Shown: positions 1-11,517 of the stretch, one piece after another | Layout: each line of letters starts with the position of its first letter | Numbering within the stretch: position 1 is the first letter of the stretch | DNA from: Bolinopsis microptera | Lineage: Eukaryota; Ctenophora; Tentaculata; Lobata; Bolinopsidae | DNA length: 64,000 nucleotides | Assembly (NCBI RefSeq): GCF_026151205.1 | Contig: NC_087076.1 | Span: 14,803,675-14,867,674 of the forward strand | Direction: 5' to 3' | The notes under the pieces: generated by a model | What the model was told of the DNA's origin: nothing | What the model saw: the letters and a program-made list of their open reading frames with translations, nothing else | Databases searched by the model: none | Made by a program: the position numbers and the translations under genes

Positions 1-494
1 GCACTTAGATTTGATTTAGTGGATGGTTCGTCGTGACCTTGAAGTAGAGCTGGAGAAGATCTGTTTTCTTTGGCACGATACATTGAAGATGAAGACGAGG
101 AAACTTTGGCTGTTGAGGGATCCCAGGGTCGCCCCTCGCTCTCGCACTTCACCTTGTCCCGCCACAGCTCTGCGGCTGGAGTGTTGTATTTCTGAGTAAT
201 AGGCATGGTTGAGCTCCAGCCAGGTTGGGACTCTAAAAACTTTCTAGCTTTATCATTCCCACCAACTTTCATTTTGGCCAGCTCGGTGTCCTTCCACTTG
301 TCCATAGTGAGAGATCTCACGAAAGACAGGTGAACTCCAACACTTCGATGTTTTCCAGAACATTCCAAGCAGATGAAGATGGCGAGGGACACACTAGCCC
401 ACTGAGGGTTCCTGGTGTTGCACTCGAAACATAGGTTGTTGGAGTCTCGGGGTCGGAGCTCTCCCAAGAGCCGCCTCGAGCGTGGACTGGCCAT
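1..494 (-). CDS. ARFGAP1: ArfGAP1-like Arf GTPase-activating protein, 5' part (runs off the window)
   Basis: A minus-strand frame opens with ATG at 494-492 (CATC|ATGGCC context) and stays open for 164 codons to the window edge. It starts MASPRSRRLLGELRPRD and carries the ArfGAP zinc finger C-x2-C-x16-C-x2-C at residues 22, 25, 42 and 45 (CFEC...CLEC). The GKHRSVGVHLSFVRS block follows, with the catalytic arginine finger at Arg50. Downstream, WRDKVKCESEGRPWD matches the 'RDKV..AEGR.W' stretch after the ArfGAP fold in ArfGAP1. The family stimulates GTP hydrolysis on Arf1 at the Golgi and drives COPI coat release. The remaining C-terminal part (ALPS-type region in relatives) lies outside the window. 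It lies downstream of the M13 gene on the same strand. The family call is firm; the exact paralogue (ArfGAP1 rather than ArfGAP2/3) is inferred. Confidence 0.9.
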   Translation of the reverse strand, partial: MASPRSRRLLGELRPRDSNNLCFECNTRNPQWASVSLAIFICLECSGKHRSVGVHLSFVRSLTMDKWKDTELAKMKVGGNDKARKFLESQPGWSSTMPITQKYNTPAAELWRDKVKCESEGRPWDPSTAKVSSSSSSMYRAKENRSSPALLQGHDEPSTKSNLS

Positions 495-1185
495 GATGGT
501 GCACTACTATAATTTCATTGGGCCTAAATCTGGGATAAATAGGTTGTTAAACAATATCATAAGATCTATACAATTACTTTGTGAATGTTGATGCATTTTG
601 CGAAGAAACATTAAAAAAATCAAAATTATAATCATGAAATTTTAATGATTTATTTTAAAGAAGAAATACAATTTTGATAACGTCATTGATGAAGGGTCAA
701 TGAAGGGTTACAATTGGTATAATACATACAAAACTTGCATAATATACAATATTATAATGTTTTAAAATGTTTAGTAAATTTTGTTTTCGTAACTATATTT
801 CTTCAGGACGTTACAGAAGGACTTAATTTAATGTAGTTTGAGGAGTCCTCACGTCCAACAATGGCATTTCTCTGGTCGCTAATATAACACGAAATTCTAA
901 GAAACACGTCCTATTAATAACAACTTTAACTTAATGAAAGCTACCTAAATATAAACTGATGCAGTAACAAGAAACAACCAATAAGTGCACAGCACATCAT
1001 ATTATACCACAACTAAAAATGTAGTTTATAAAAAACGGGATCCTTGAAAGAACACGCATTTCAAATTAGGACTACACATTTATATATTAATAATATATCT
1101 GAAGTTTAAACGTAATTCAATTTTTATAATTGAACCTTTAATTCCAAAATTAGATATTTTCCCTGAATTGCACTAAACGTAAATT
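495..1185. other. intergenic spacer between M13 peptidase and ArfGAP genes
   Basis: AT-rich sequence with no supportable reading frame. It must hold the 3' UTR of the M13 gene and the promoter and 5' UTR of the ArfGAP gene, both on the minus strand. I see no clear TATA box or repeat. Confidence 0.5.
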
Positions 1186-4100
1186 TTACCAAATCTTAGA
1201 TCTCTTAGCATCCTCAAGGAACATTGGATCTTCGGAACTAACATCAAACAAATCATAAAACTGAGCCACATTCTTTACTATACCGTTCACTCTAAGATGT
1301 CCCGGGCTGTGGGGATCCATGATGATTCTTCTCTTTGCTTCCTCTTCTTTGATATTATTCCTCCAGATAACAGCCCATGCGTAGAAAACCTTCTTCATTT
1401 CTTCTCTCTTCTCCTCTTCAGAACGGTTCTCTTCTTCCATCATGCCAGCAAGAGCTTCAAGAGATATGCTCAGTCCTCCCAAATCTGCAATGTTTTCACC
1501 CAAACAGAGATCTCCCTTTACGTTCATGCCATAAATTTGGTACTCATCAAAATGAACCTTGAGTTTTTCAGAGCACTCGTTGAACTTCTTCTCGTCTTCC
1601 TCAGTCCACCATTGTGCCAAGTTTCCCGCGTGATCAAACTTTGCTCCTTTATCATCGAAACCATGAGTTATCTCATGACAGATAACAGCTCCAATACCAC
1701 CGAAGTTTGAAGCAACAGCAGCATCTTTGTTGTACATGGGGGGCTGGATGATTCCTGCTGGAAATACAATTTCGTTCTGAGTGGGGTTGTAGTAAGCATT
1801 TACGGTTTGCGGGGTCATGTGCCACTCAGTTTTATCCACTGGTTTGTAACATTTAGCCATCTCCTTATTGGTGTGCCACATTTGGCAGATGATGATGTTC
1901 TCACAGAAATGCTTTGCTCCCAGGTTCAAAGTGCTGTGATCTTCCCACTTGTCGGGGTATCCAATCTTAACCACAAATGTTCCTAACTTTTTCAATGCCT
2001 TCTCTTTAGTTTCACCCTCCATCCACGGGAGATTCTTGATCCTGGTCTCCAGTACTCTCATCATCCTCTCAATCATATCCAACACTTGAGCTTTACTGTC
2101 ACTGGGAAAGTGCTTATCGACGTACTTTTTGCCAACAATTTGACCTATCAGACTATTGACAGTGTGGTAGACTCTCTTCCATCTTGGTTTCTGCTCTTGC
2201 TGACCTGCCATTACTTTTCCGTAAAAATCAAACCTTATTTGTGCGGTTACGTCATCAAGATATTTAGCCATGGAAGATATGAGTCTGATAGCAAGGTAGT
2301 GTTTCCAGACGTCTAGTGAAACTTCTTCCAGAAGAGTATTAAACTTCTTCATGAACTCCACCTCGACCACGCACACATACTGTTCAGGACGTGTATTCAC
2401 TCGTGGATTCACTCCTAAAGCAAATGAACATTTGGGCCAGTTCACATTTGGACATAGCTCCGTTAGCTGGGCCATGGTGTAAGGGTTGTACACTTTGTAG
2501 GGCTCACGTCGGTCAACCTTCTGCATGCAACTCTCAGCCAAACTCTCTTCTAACTTGTAAACCTCGTTGGTATCTCCCAGATAATCGGGTTTTATTTCTG
2601 TCTTGATATGGTCGGTCAGGGTCACTAAATACTTCTTGTAAGCCTCACGTTTATCCGCCATGTTCTCATCAAAGTAGACGTCCCGGTCCTGGAGCCCTAA
2701 GCCGGATCTGTCCACTTCCAGAATCATGTTGTCTGAGTCCTTGAGATCTGGCGACGGGGAGAAGTCTAAAGGAACGTTAACTCCGCTCTGAGATAACTCT
2801 AGGATCACGTCTACCAGGTCTTCCGTTGAATTCATCCAAATGATTACATCCAAATGACGTTCCAGAACGTCACTGAATTTCGTTGCGTTTAAATTAGCTT
2901 CGTCTTGTCCTTGTTCCCAGAGTGTTTGAACACAGCCCCATTCATCGGACTCGTCGCTCTTGTCATCTAGGATTTGTCTTAGTTGATTCTCGTTAGCCTG
3001 AAAAATACATCATTACAAACAATAATTCGGCAAGTTTCCATAAACGATATTTTATGATCGTCGCCGATAATCGCTTATTGAGCGCTTTTTCGGCGCTTTT
3101 TAAAAAAAAAACCGTTTACAATCGCTTTTTTTACGATTATAAACGGTTCAAAAAAAATCGCTTATAATCGACTATAATTGGTGTCATAATTCAAAAAAGC
3201 GCTTTTTTGAATTTAAAAGCGCTTATAAGCGCTTTTAAGCGCTTACTAGCGTCGCTGAGCGATTTGAAAGCGGTTTTCCAGTAGGATTAGCGCCAAAAAC
3301 GGGTGGATAAGCGGTTGGCCGGATAAGCGATTCGTAGGCGCTTTTTTGAACCATTTATAAGCGATTATAAGCGCTTATAATTGGGGTGCAATTTAGCTGT
3401 TTGTAAAGCGCAAATAAAGCGCTTATAAGCGCTTTTAAAATTGAGTCAGGAAAACGCTATATTACATCTTATAACCGCTTATAATCGATTATAAGCGTTT
3501 TTTTAGAAATCGCTTATAACGGCTAATTCATCGCTATTTCACCGCTTTTACCGCTTTTCCTATCATCCATGACCAGGTGAGCAGGAATTAAAAAGCGCTT
3601 ATAAGCGCTTTTTCGATGCTGCCCCTAGCCTGGTCGGAACGGGGTAGTGCCCGGAATTTAAAAGCGCTTATAAGCGATTTCCCAATTCCCCTTAACCTGG
3701 TTGGAACTTTCATGTGCTTTTCTGAGCAACCTGGGGTGCACCGGCAGAGTCAGGATTTAAAAGCGCTTATAGGCGCTTATGATCGCTTTTCTACCACTTT
3801 TCCTATCACCCATGGCATGGGTTGGCAAGAATTATAAAGCGCTTATAAGCGTTTTTCAATGCTGCCCCTTACCTGGTCGGAACGGGGGAGTGCCCGGAAT
3901 AAAAAAGCGCTTTTTAAATGCTGCCCCTAACCTGGTCGGAACTGGAAATCAGAGTGCCCGCTTATAAGTGCTTTTCTGAGCAACCTGGGGTGCACCGGCA
4001 GAGTCAGGATTAAAAAGCATTATGATCGCTTTTCTACCGCTTTTTCTATCACCCATGGCCTGGTTGGCAAGAATTATAAAGCGCTTATAAGCGTTTTTTC

Positions 4101-7100
4101 AATGCTGCCCCTAACCTGTTTGGAACGGGGGTGTGCCCGGAATTAAAAAGCGCTTATAAACGATTTCTCAATTCTCTTCAACCTGGTCGGAACTGGAGAG
4201 TGCCCACTTGCATGTGCTTTTTTGAGCAACCTGGGGTGCACCGGCAGAGTCAGGATTTAAAAGCGCTTATAGGCGCTTATGATTGCTTTTCTACCGCTTT
4301 TCCCATCACCCAAGGCCTGGTTGGCAAGAATTATAAAGCGCTTATAAGCTTTTTTTCAATGCTGCCCCTAACCTGGTCGGAACGGGGGAGTGCCTGGAAT
4401 TAATAAGCGCTTATAAGCGATTTCTCAATTCCCCTTAACCTGGTCGGAACTAGAAATCAGAGTGCCCGCTTATAAGTGCTTTTCTGTGCAACCTGGGGTG
4501 CACCGGCAGAGTCAGGATTTAAAAGCGCTTATAGGCGCTTATGATCGCTTTTCTACCGCTTTTCCCATTACCTAACCATGTGCTTTCGCGCCACTTCGGG
4601 CGCGCTTGTTTCACAAGTACGTCAAGAAGTGAGTGGGCGCGCGCTACTGCAAGCGCAAGGGCTCTGGATAGAGCAAATTGCACCCAGCTAGTGAGGCGAA
4701 ACTCACTGATCTTTCCAAAAAGGTATGACAAATTTGGTATTGTGAAAATTCTCACAGTCTCTAGAAAACAGTGTTACAAAAAAATTTTAAAATCTGAGCA
4801 AGTTTATTTTATCGTCCACCCCTAATCCAAAGCCGTTGAGCTTTGATCTAGCCGCCAACCCTCCATCGATTTTGGCAACCATATATTGGTTCCCAAAATT
4901 TCCCGCACTTTGCAGTTTCTGCAGTAGGCCGGGGTAATTAGGTATAAACTACAGTACAGCTGTACTTACAATCACATTCACAAGCATGCAAGCTCACCTG
5001 GTCCAATGAGCCTAGCGGGAAACAAAAAACGTTTTAATTAGTTTGTTAAACGAAGTGTCGTACGTCACCTTAAGATCGGGTGACAGGGTGCTTACAATTC
5101 GCGTTACTGGGCGGCGCTCAGCCTGTCATTATCTGCATTCCGCCAAATCTTTATTCGGGCTGAGTGAATTACGACTTTCATCGCCCTAAAAAAGTGCGAA
5201 TGCTCATTGGACTAGCATTCACGTGATCGTTCAGAACCAATTAGAGCCGCGCAAAAGATCACGTGCACGCCAACCACCAATAAAAAAGAAGTGACGTATG
5301 CACTACAAGAGCCGCGCGCTGAGTTAGATTGTAAAATCTGATTATTTGATTGTAAAATCGCATAAACACGCCTATTTGCGCGTTTTAGAGGGTTTAATTA
5401 CGCCAGGCTATGCTTATGAACATACTAGCTTGGGGTCACCTGGTAAAATTCGCGCCACTTGTTTCACAAGTAAAGAAAAGCATCAACTCGCCTTCGTGCG
5501 CGCGCCCGCAGTATTCATGTTGCCACGCGCGACGTCAGATTGCAGATATGAGGACAAAATTTTGACACCCAATATAAAATTGCTTAGATCCGTGCCCAGG
5601 CTGCAAGCATTTTTTCGCACAAGTACCGCCTCTGTGTCACCGGGAGGTGGGGCGCCACTGCAAGCGTAAAAACCCGGGTACTTAAACATTAAAGCAATCC
5701 GATTATTTTAAGAGTCAATGTTAGCGCGCGCCGTATTTGTGCGAAGCGCAATGTTGAACGTGATTGCGAGAATTGACGGGTGACACTCGTAAAATATTTG
5801 TTCCATATATTGGAGTCCAACTCGGCTTTTACTAATTCGCTCGCCCAAAAATTTCACGTGACTTTGGTTTTTATGGTTTTGCAGCCGTACAAAACGGTTT
5901 TACATAAATCCTAATCCCAACCCTAACCCTAACCATAACCCCGAAGTTAACCATAACCCGTTCCACAAGCCTAACCCTAACCCGGGCCCTAAACAATCGA
6001 ATTCGTATTTTACTAGCCTAGCCTGTCACGTGACCAAAACGGATTTTTGCCCATAACTCTCCAGGGAAGCATTTTAACCCTACGTCATGGGGGGTGATTC
6101 GGAATCAGCGTCCAAAAATACACATATATAGATCATTTTCATGCCCCAAAGGGCCTTTTCACAAGAATTTCCTTAAAATTTGGGCAAGCGATTTAGTAGA
6201 AGCGGTAGAAAAGCGATCATAAGCGCCTATAAGCGCTTTTAAATCCTGATTCTGCCGGTGACCCCAGGTTGCACAGAAAAGCACTTATAACTATAAGCGG
6301 GCACACTGATTTCCAGTTCTGACCAGGTTAAGGGGAATTGAGAAATCGCTTATAAGCGCAGCATTAAAAAAGCGCTAATGAGCGCTTTTTAATTCCGGGC
6401 ACTCCCCCGTTCCGACCAGGTTAGTGGCAGCATTGAAAAAGCGCTTATAAGCGCTTTATAATTCTTGCCAACCAGGCCATGGGTGATAGAAAAAGCGGTA
6501 GAAAAGCGATCATAAGCGCCTATAAGCGCTTTTAAATCCTGACTCTGCCGGTGCACCCCAGGTTGCTCAGAAAAGCACATGCAAGTTTCGACCAGGTTAA
6601 GGGGAATTGAGAAATCGCTTATAAGCGCTTTTTAATTCCGGGCACTCCCCCGTTCCGACCAGGTTAGTGGCAGCATTGAAAAAGCGCTTATAAGCGCTTT
6701 TTAATTCCGGGCACACTCCTGTTCCGAACAGGTTAGGGGCAGCATTGAAAAAACGCTTATAAGCGCTTTATAATTCTTGCCAACCAGGCCATGGGTGATA
6801 GAAAAAGCGGTAGAAAAGCGATCATAAGCGCCTATAAGCGCTTTTAAATCCTGACTCTGCCTGTGCACCCCAGGTTGCTCATAAAAGCACATGAAAGTTC
6901 CAACCAGGTTAAGGGGAATTGAGAAATCGCTTATAAGCGCTTTTAAATTCCGGGCACTACCCCGTTCCGACCAGGCTAGGGGCAGCATCGAAAAAGCGCT
7001 TATAAGCGCTTTTTAATTCCTGCTCACCTGGCCATGGATGATAGGAAAAGCGGTAAAAGCGGTGAAATAGCGATGAATTAGCTGTTATAAGCGATTTCTG

Positions 7101-7839
7101 AAAAAACGCTTATAATCGATTATAAGCGGTTGTAAGATGTAATATAGCGTTTTCCTGACTCAATTTTAAAAGCGCTTATAAGCGCTTTATTTGCGCTTTA
7201 CAAACAGCTAAATTGCACCCCAATTATAAGCGCTTATAATCGCTTATAAATGGTTCAAAAAAGCGCCTACGAATCGCTTATCCGGCCAACCGCTTATCCA
7301 CCCGTTTTTGGCGCTAATCCTACTGGAACACCGCTTTCAAATCGCTCAGCGACGCTAGTAAGCGCTTAAAAGCGCTTATAAGCGCTTTTAAATTCAAAAA
7401 AGCGCTTTTTTGAATTATGACATCAATTATAGTCGATTATAAGCGATTTTTTTTGAACCGTTTATAATCGTAAAAAAAGCGATTGTAAACGGTTTTTTTT
7501 AAAAAAAGCGCCGAAAAAGCGCTCAATAAGCGATTATCGGCGACGATCATAAAATATCGTTTATGGAAACTTGCCAATAATTCAACAAATTGAATTTCAA
7601 CCAACATTCGATTAGTTGAATTTAAAAGCTTAATGCTGACGAATTAACAAACTTAACGCAAAGCCCCGAATTTAATCCTGTTCGTTAAATAAATAAATAA
7701 ATATAAACAACTAAAAAAGAAGACGAACTTTATTCAGCTCCTCAAAAGTTCCCCATCGCGAGTAGTCGCTAGGGCATGGGTTCGCTGCTAGCCACTCTTC
7801 GTTAACTGACTGATAGAAGTCCTCCTGTGCTCTCACCAT
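1186..7839 (-). CDS. M13-family (neprilysin/PepO-like) zinc metallopeptidase, two exons, 640 aa
   Basis: Exon 1 is 7839-7729 (37 codons, MVRAQEDFYQSVNEEWL...), closed by a GTTCGT donor. Exon 2 is 2997-1186 (603 codons), opened by a TTTTTCAG acceptor. The join is phase 0 and rebuilds the M13 N-terminal pattern DFY.xVNxxWL...YSRWGxFxELN. An in-frame TAA lies 36 nt upstream of the ATG, supporting this start. Zinc site HEITH is near residues 478-482 and the third ligand lies in GENIADLGG (Glu near 538). The substrate-binding NAYYNPTQNEIVFPAG motif is also present. M13 enzymes cleave peptides on the N-terminal side of hydrophobic residues. Unlike neprilysin or ECE there is no signal anchor, the disulfide cysteines are missing at recognisable places (RWKRVYHTVN for RWKRCVN), and the end is LEDAKRSKIW rather than a CxxW tail. 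It therefore looks cytosolic and PepO/Zmp1-like. The 4.7 kb intron is almost filled by a foldback element. Confidence 0.88.
4572..6185. repeat. unpaired core of the foldback element with dispersed GC-rich modules
   Basis: This loop between the inverted arms carries blocks found elsewhere in the window. A CTAACCATGTGCTTTCGCG block (4572) recurs at 43624. A TTACTGGGCGGCGCTCAGCC block (5103) belongs to the mini-MITE family. A CGTAAAATATTTGTTCC / GTCCAACTCGG block (5790-5826) recurs near 41565 and 50425. It also includes several CACGTG sites (5220, 5259, 5855, 6024). No coding content is supportable. Confidence 0.65.
5920..5992. repeat. degenerate telomere-like CCCTAA repeats
   Basis: Imperfect CCCTAA / CCATAA hexamers lie in the core of the foldback element. 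A second short tract in the opposite orientation is at 50840-50862. These are interstitial and associated with mobile modules, so they do not mark a chromosome end. Confidence 0.6.
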
Positions 7840-9484
7840 ACTTTTAAAAGTAGACGGGTGAGTCAATAGGATTTAATAAATCCAATATTTTTGTTCACAA
7901 TTTTTGAACTTTCCATTCAAAATTTTAAAAGTTGAACCGATTGGTTAAACGTGATTGGACAGTGAATGATTGAAATACTATTATAGAAAGTATAGTGACC
8001 AACCGAATTATGAAACCACCGAGGCTTAGATAATCACCAAATTCTAATTATTATATTACAGATAATATGAGCATCGCAAAAAACAAGATTAGAAAAGTAG
8101 CCAAAATTGAAAATATAGCCATCATAAATTATAATCATTAATCACATCGTAAAAATAAGATTTAGAATTATTGAACAACATTTTCAATCAATTAACTGAC
8201 AGCTGTTCTCGATAGTACCAAGTACCTAGTCGCCAAACTCATTTATTGTTTATCGTCTCTTTATATCACTTCTTCTGGACCCTGCTATACTTTTCCCTGG
8301 TTATTTCTCCGCAACCTTTTGTGCATCCTTTTGATATTTCTTCACATCTGTTTCTTCAAGCTTCAAATCTCACCTAGAAAAAGAAGATTTATACAATGTG
8401 ACGAGGCAAATCTTACCCTTACCTGTCTTCCGTGATATTTTGCTGTTATTTTACCCTAATAAGACAAATTGGGAACACTGAGTGAGTGGTGCGGTTACTG
8501 GTTAGTGCAGTGATAGTGGTGATAAAATGATAAATTTAGGGCAGAGGACGGTATTTGATCCGTATTTAATTTTCAATGTACTACGATTTTATGTCCACCC
8601 AGGCAGGGTTTTAAATTAGGAGGAGGAAAAGAGCGAACCATTGTTTGTTTGAAACCAAACGGTGAAGGCTGGTACAATGTACAATGTACATGTACCAATT
8701 TTTCTTTCGATTTTAAAACAACGAAAGAAAACTTTTTAAAAAATAGTCTTTTTTAATGGGAGTTAGTGTTTCTTGGACTCCACTTTAGCTATCTCGCCCT
8801 GAACCTTGTCTTTCAGCTTTAAGCCTTTATCTTATATTATCTTATAATATGGTCTTAGCTGCAAGGACATATTTTGCCCTCTGTGCCCTAGAGTCTGTGT
8901 TTTTCTTGATTTAAAAAATCAATTAATACTTTCTTCCGATGTTTTCAATTTTACGCCATGAAAAACGTTACACAGCAGTACAAGTGTACAAATCTGATAG
9001 AACAAATATCGGGCTCTTAGAAATATTTCCTTTACCCTAATTGTATAACGTCGTGATCCCCATCTTCGTTTCACTTAGTGGTGTTAGGGTGGAAGTCACG
9101 ATATAGCTGCGCACTTGTACGTGGTGGGCCTACAACGTGAGGCAATACCCTCATGAGTTTTTGTCCATATATTGTGTTCGCAAAGGTATGTTATAAAGTT
9201 ATAATATATCTGATTAATTGTCTTAACAATTGGTCAATGTTCTCCTTGTTCCAAATCTCACCTAACAGATTAACTGCTAACTAACCTTATGCCTAACATA
9301 TTTGACATTATATACATATTATTTTATTCCTCATCTTTGCCTTTGTTCTTAAGAGGGCCTCTATGTATCGTCTTCTGAATGTTTGCAGTTTTCCAGACAT
9401 TGATTGGGGTGTCTAGTGTTTAACTTTATGTCTAGTGGTAAACTTATGTCTAGTGGTCTAAGTTTTTATGTCTAAGTTTTAGGG
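7840..9484. other. intergenic, no supportable gene; two short coding-like tails
   Basis: Mostly AT-rich non-coding sequence. On the minus strand two short frames look like C-termini: 8299-8370 (LEETDVKKYQKDAQKVAEK then stop) and 8763-8831 (KLKDKVQGEIAKVESKKH then stop). Both are Lys/Glu-rich and helical in character, but neither has a convincing acceptor or an identifiable family. They could be last exons of a small gene or chance frames. Confidence 0.3.
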
Positions 9485-9706
9485 AAGTTTTTGGCTAACA
9501 ATGTTACGTCAGCAGACGAGTGGGTTAAGAAATGCTTGTGAAAGTGGATTCCTGGAAACAAATTTTCCACTGTTCATGCTACCCTGATCATTATGAGCCT
9601 AACATATTTTGTTCGGTCTTCTGAAGTCCGTACCTACATTCGGAAGGCAGTGATTGGTTCCATATACAGGGTGTACCGTAGAAAGTGTGACTTTTTTCCA
9701 CTTTAA
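9485..9706 (+). pseudogene. possible decayed exon, one in-frame TGA
   Basis: After a TTTTAG acceptor-like site the frame reads KFLANNVTSADEWVKKCL, a TGA at 9539-9541, then KWIPGNKFSTVHATLIIMS, LTYFVRSSEVRTYIRKAV and a basic tail to a TAA at 9704. The hydrophobic segment followed by YFVRSSEVRTYIRK resembles the end of helix 7 plus helix 8 of a rhodopsin-type receptor, but the NPxxY motif is not intact. It could alternatively belong to the membrane-protein gene downstream. Weak call based on composition only. Confidence 0.22.
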
Positions 9707-9850
9707 TAGTTTTTGACAGAATTAAACTTCACAGTTATTTTTAACTAAATTTTGTCAGAAATGTAGTTGAATTGATAAAAATAATAAAAAATATGGTTAA
9801 TAGTGAAACACCTTCCAAAAAAAGCCACCCTTCCCAAAAATTAAATATTT

Positions 9851-11517
9851 GTCTGAAATTGACATTATTCATGGCTGAGGTCCAACATTTTCAAAATATA
9901 ATAAAAACGTTTTAAAGACCTTCCTCAAAATTCTGCCTGGACAATCTCTTCTAAATGATCCCTAACACATATTTTGAAAGTTTCAGGGTGATTAATTAAA
10001 AAACAGTCGGAGAAAAAATATTTTTAGACTCGATTTTCACTACGCCAGATAAACTCGATTTTCACTACGCGTGATAGAAAATCGCTCGCACAATACAATT
10101 ACTTATGAGCGCTGACCTTTGACCAGCGATAACTTCGGCTAGGAACAAAAATTTTGATAGGAACAAAAGCAAATGATAGATATTACTCTTAACTGTCAAA
10201 AATAGCTAAAATATTGATTTCGAAAATTTTTTTCTTGAGACCCCTAAATTACAGCAAGCTTAAGTTCCTAAATTAGCACCATAACAAAATAGCAATTTGT
10301 GAGAAATCAAAAATTGATGGGGACTTGAAATTTGGTATGCATAAAGAACGTGATATTTGGCCTTCGGATTCAAAGGAGAATGCGCAAATTTGGTCCTCAG
10401 ATTTAAAGAAAAATGCACAATTAGATGTGGTAGGATGGAGGATCTTCATACTTCTAACGTCATTACCAATATTCGTACCAACTATTATCCTTCTGCACTT
10501 CTGTTTGGTAGGGACAGGAGGAACACAAAAACAAGACGTTAATGATGGAGATCTAATACGCACGGTGGAAGAAACGGTCCCAAACTTTGTAGCCAGAACC
10601 ACTAAACTTGGACTGTTCGCTGCCGTTAGTATTTTCCAGGGCTGGCTTACAATCCTCCTTGTACCAGCCTTGATCCTCCTTGTACCAGCCTTAGTCTGAA
10701 ATTGACATTATTCATGGCTGAGGTCCAACATTTTCAAAATATAATAAAAACGTTTTAAAGACCTTCCTCAAAATTCTGCCTGGACAATCTCTTCTAAATG
10801 ATCCCTAACACATATTTTGAAAGTTTCAGGGTGATTAATTAAAAAACAGTCGGAGAAAAAATATTTTTAGACTCGATTTTCACTACGCCAGATAAACTCG
10901 ATTTTCACTACGCGTGATAGAAAATCGCTCGCACAATACAATTACTTATGAGCGCTGACCTTTGACCAGCGATAACTTCGGCTAGGAACAAAAATTTTGA
11001 TAGGAACAAAAGCAAATGATAGATATTACTCTTAACTGTCAAAAATAGCTAAAATATTGATTTCGAAAATTTTTTTCTTGAGACCCCTAAATTACAGCAA
11101 GCTTAAGTTCCTAAATTAGCACCATAACAAAATAGCAATTTGTGAGAAATCAAAAATTGATGGGGACTTGAAATTTGGTATGCATAAAGAACGTGATATT
11201 TGGCCTTCGGATTCAAAGGAGAATGCGCAAATTTGGTCCTCAGATTTAAAGAAAAATGCACAATTAGATGTGGTAGGATGGAGGATCTTCATACTTCTAA
11301 CGTCATTACCAATATTCGTACCAACTATTATCCTTCTGCACTTCTGTTTGGTAGGGACAGGAGGAACACAAAAACAAGACGTTAATGATGGAGATCTAAT
11401 ACGCACGGTGGAAGAAACGGTCCCAAACTTTGTAGCCAGAACCACTAAACTTGGACTGTTCGCTGCCGTTAGTATTTTCCAGGGCTGGCTTACAATCCTC
11501 CTTGTACCAGCCTTGAT
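9851..11517. repeat. direct tandem duplication, 843-bp offset
   Basis: Sequence from 9851 to about 10674 is repeated from 10694 to about 11517, by eye essentially identical (same start GTCTGAAATTGACATT, same reading frame). The junction carries an extra 20-bp direct repeat, TCCTCCTTGTACCAGCCTT. The unit includes non-coding DNA plus the first part of the membrane-protein exon. The near-identity implies a recent unequal duplication, or an assembly duplication. Confidence 0.88.
10277..10699 (+). pseudogene. truncated duplicate of the membrane-protein exon
   Basis: This is the first copy of the 5' part of the exon described at 11120. It is identical through LTILLVPAL and then runs into the duplication joint, giving LILLVPALV and a stop at 10697. 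It contains the first hydrophobic segment (WRIFILLTSLPIFVPTIILL) and part of the second, but lacks the remaining five. It cannot encode a full protein unless spliced in some alternative way. Confidence 0.7.

Larger units (their letters stand above)
3029..7575. mobile_element. 4.5 kb foldback (long terminal inverted repeat) DNA element in M13 intron 1
   Basis: The ends are perfect inverted copies: GGCAAGTTTCC at 3029 and GGAAACTTGCC ending at 7575. The inversion continues through the arms, roughly 3029-4570 and 6190-7575. It is flanked by an exact 8-bp direct duplication AATAATTC (3021-3028 and 7576-7583), the footprint of a cut-and-paste insertion (8 bp is typical of hAT, P and Merlin families). 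The arms are made of degenerate AAGCGCTTATAAGCGCTTTT palindromes, interleaved with a recurring roughly 300-bp block carrying GCTGCCCCTAACCTGGTCGG and CAACCTGGGGTGCACCGGC. No transposase is visible, so it is non-autonomous. Short open frames in the arms are repeat artefacts. Confidence 0.85.

Noticed and set aside
5920-5992. Possible true telomere
   Set aside because: Short, degenerate and internal, surrounded by mobile-element sequence and genes on both sides.
3616-6988. Several 60-95-codon frames with PLAWSERGSARNLKALIS-type repeats
   Set aside because: They follow the tandem blocks of the foldback arms in both orientations; not coding.
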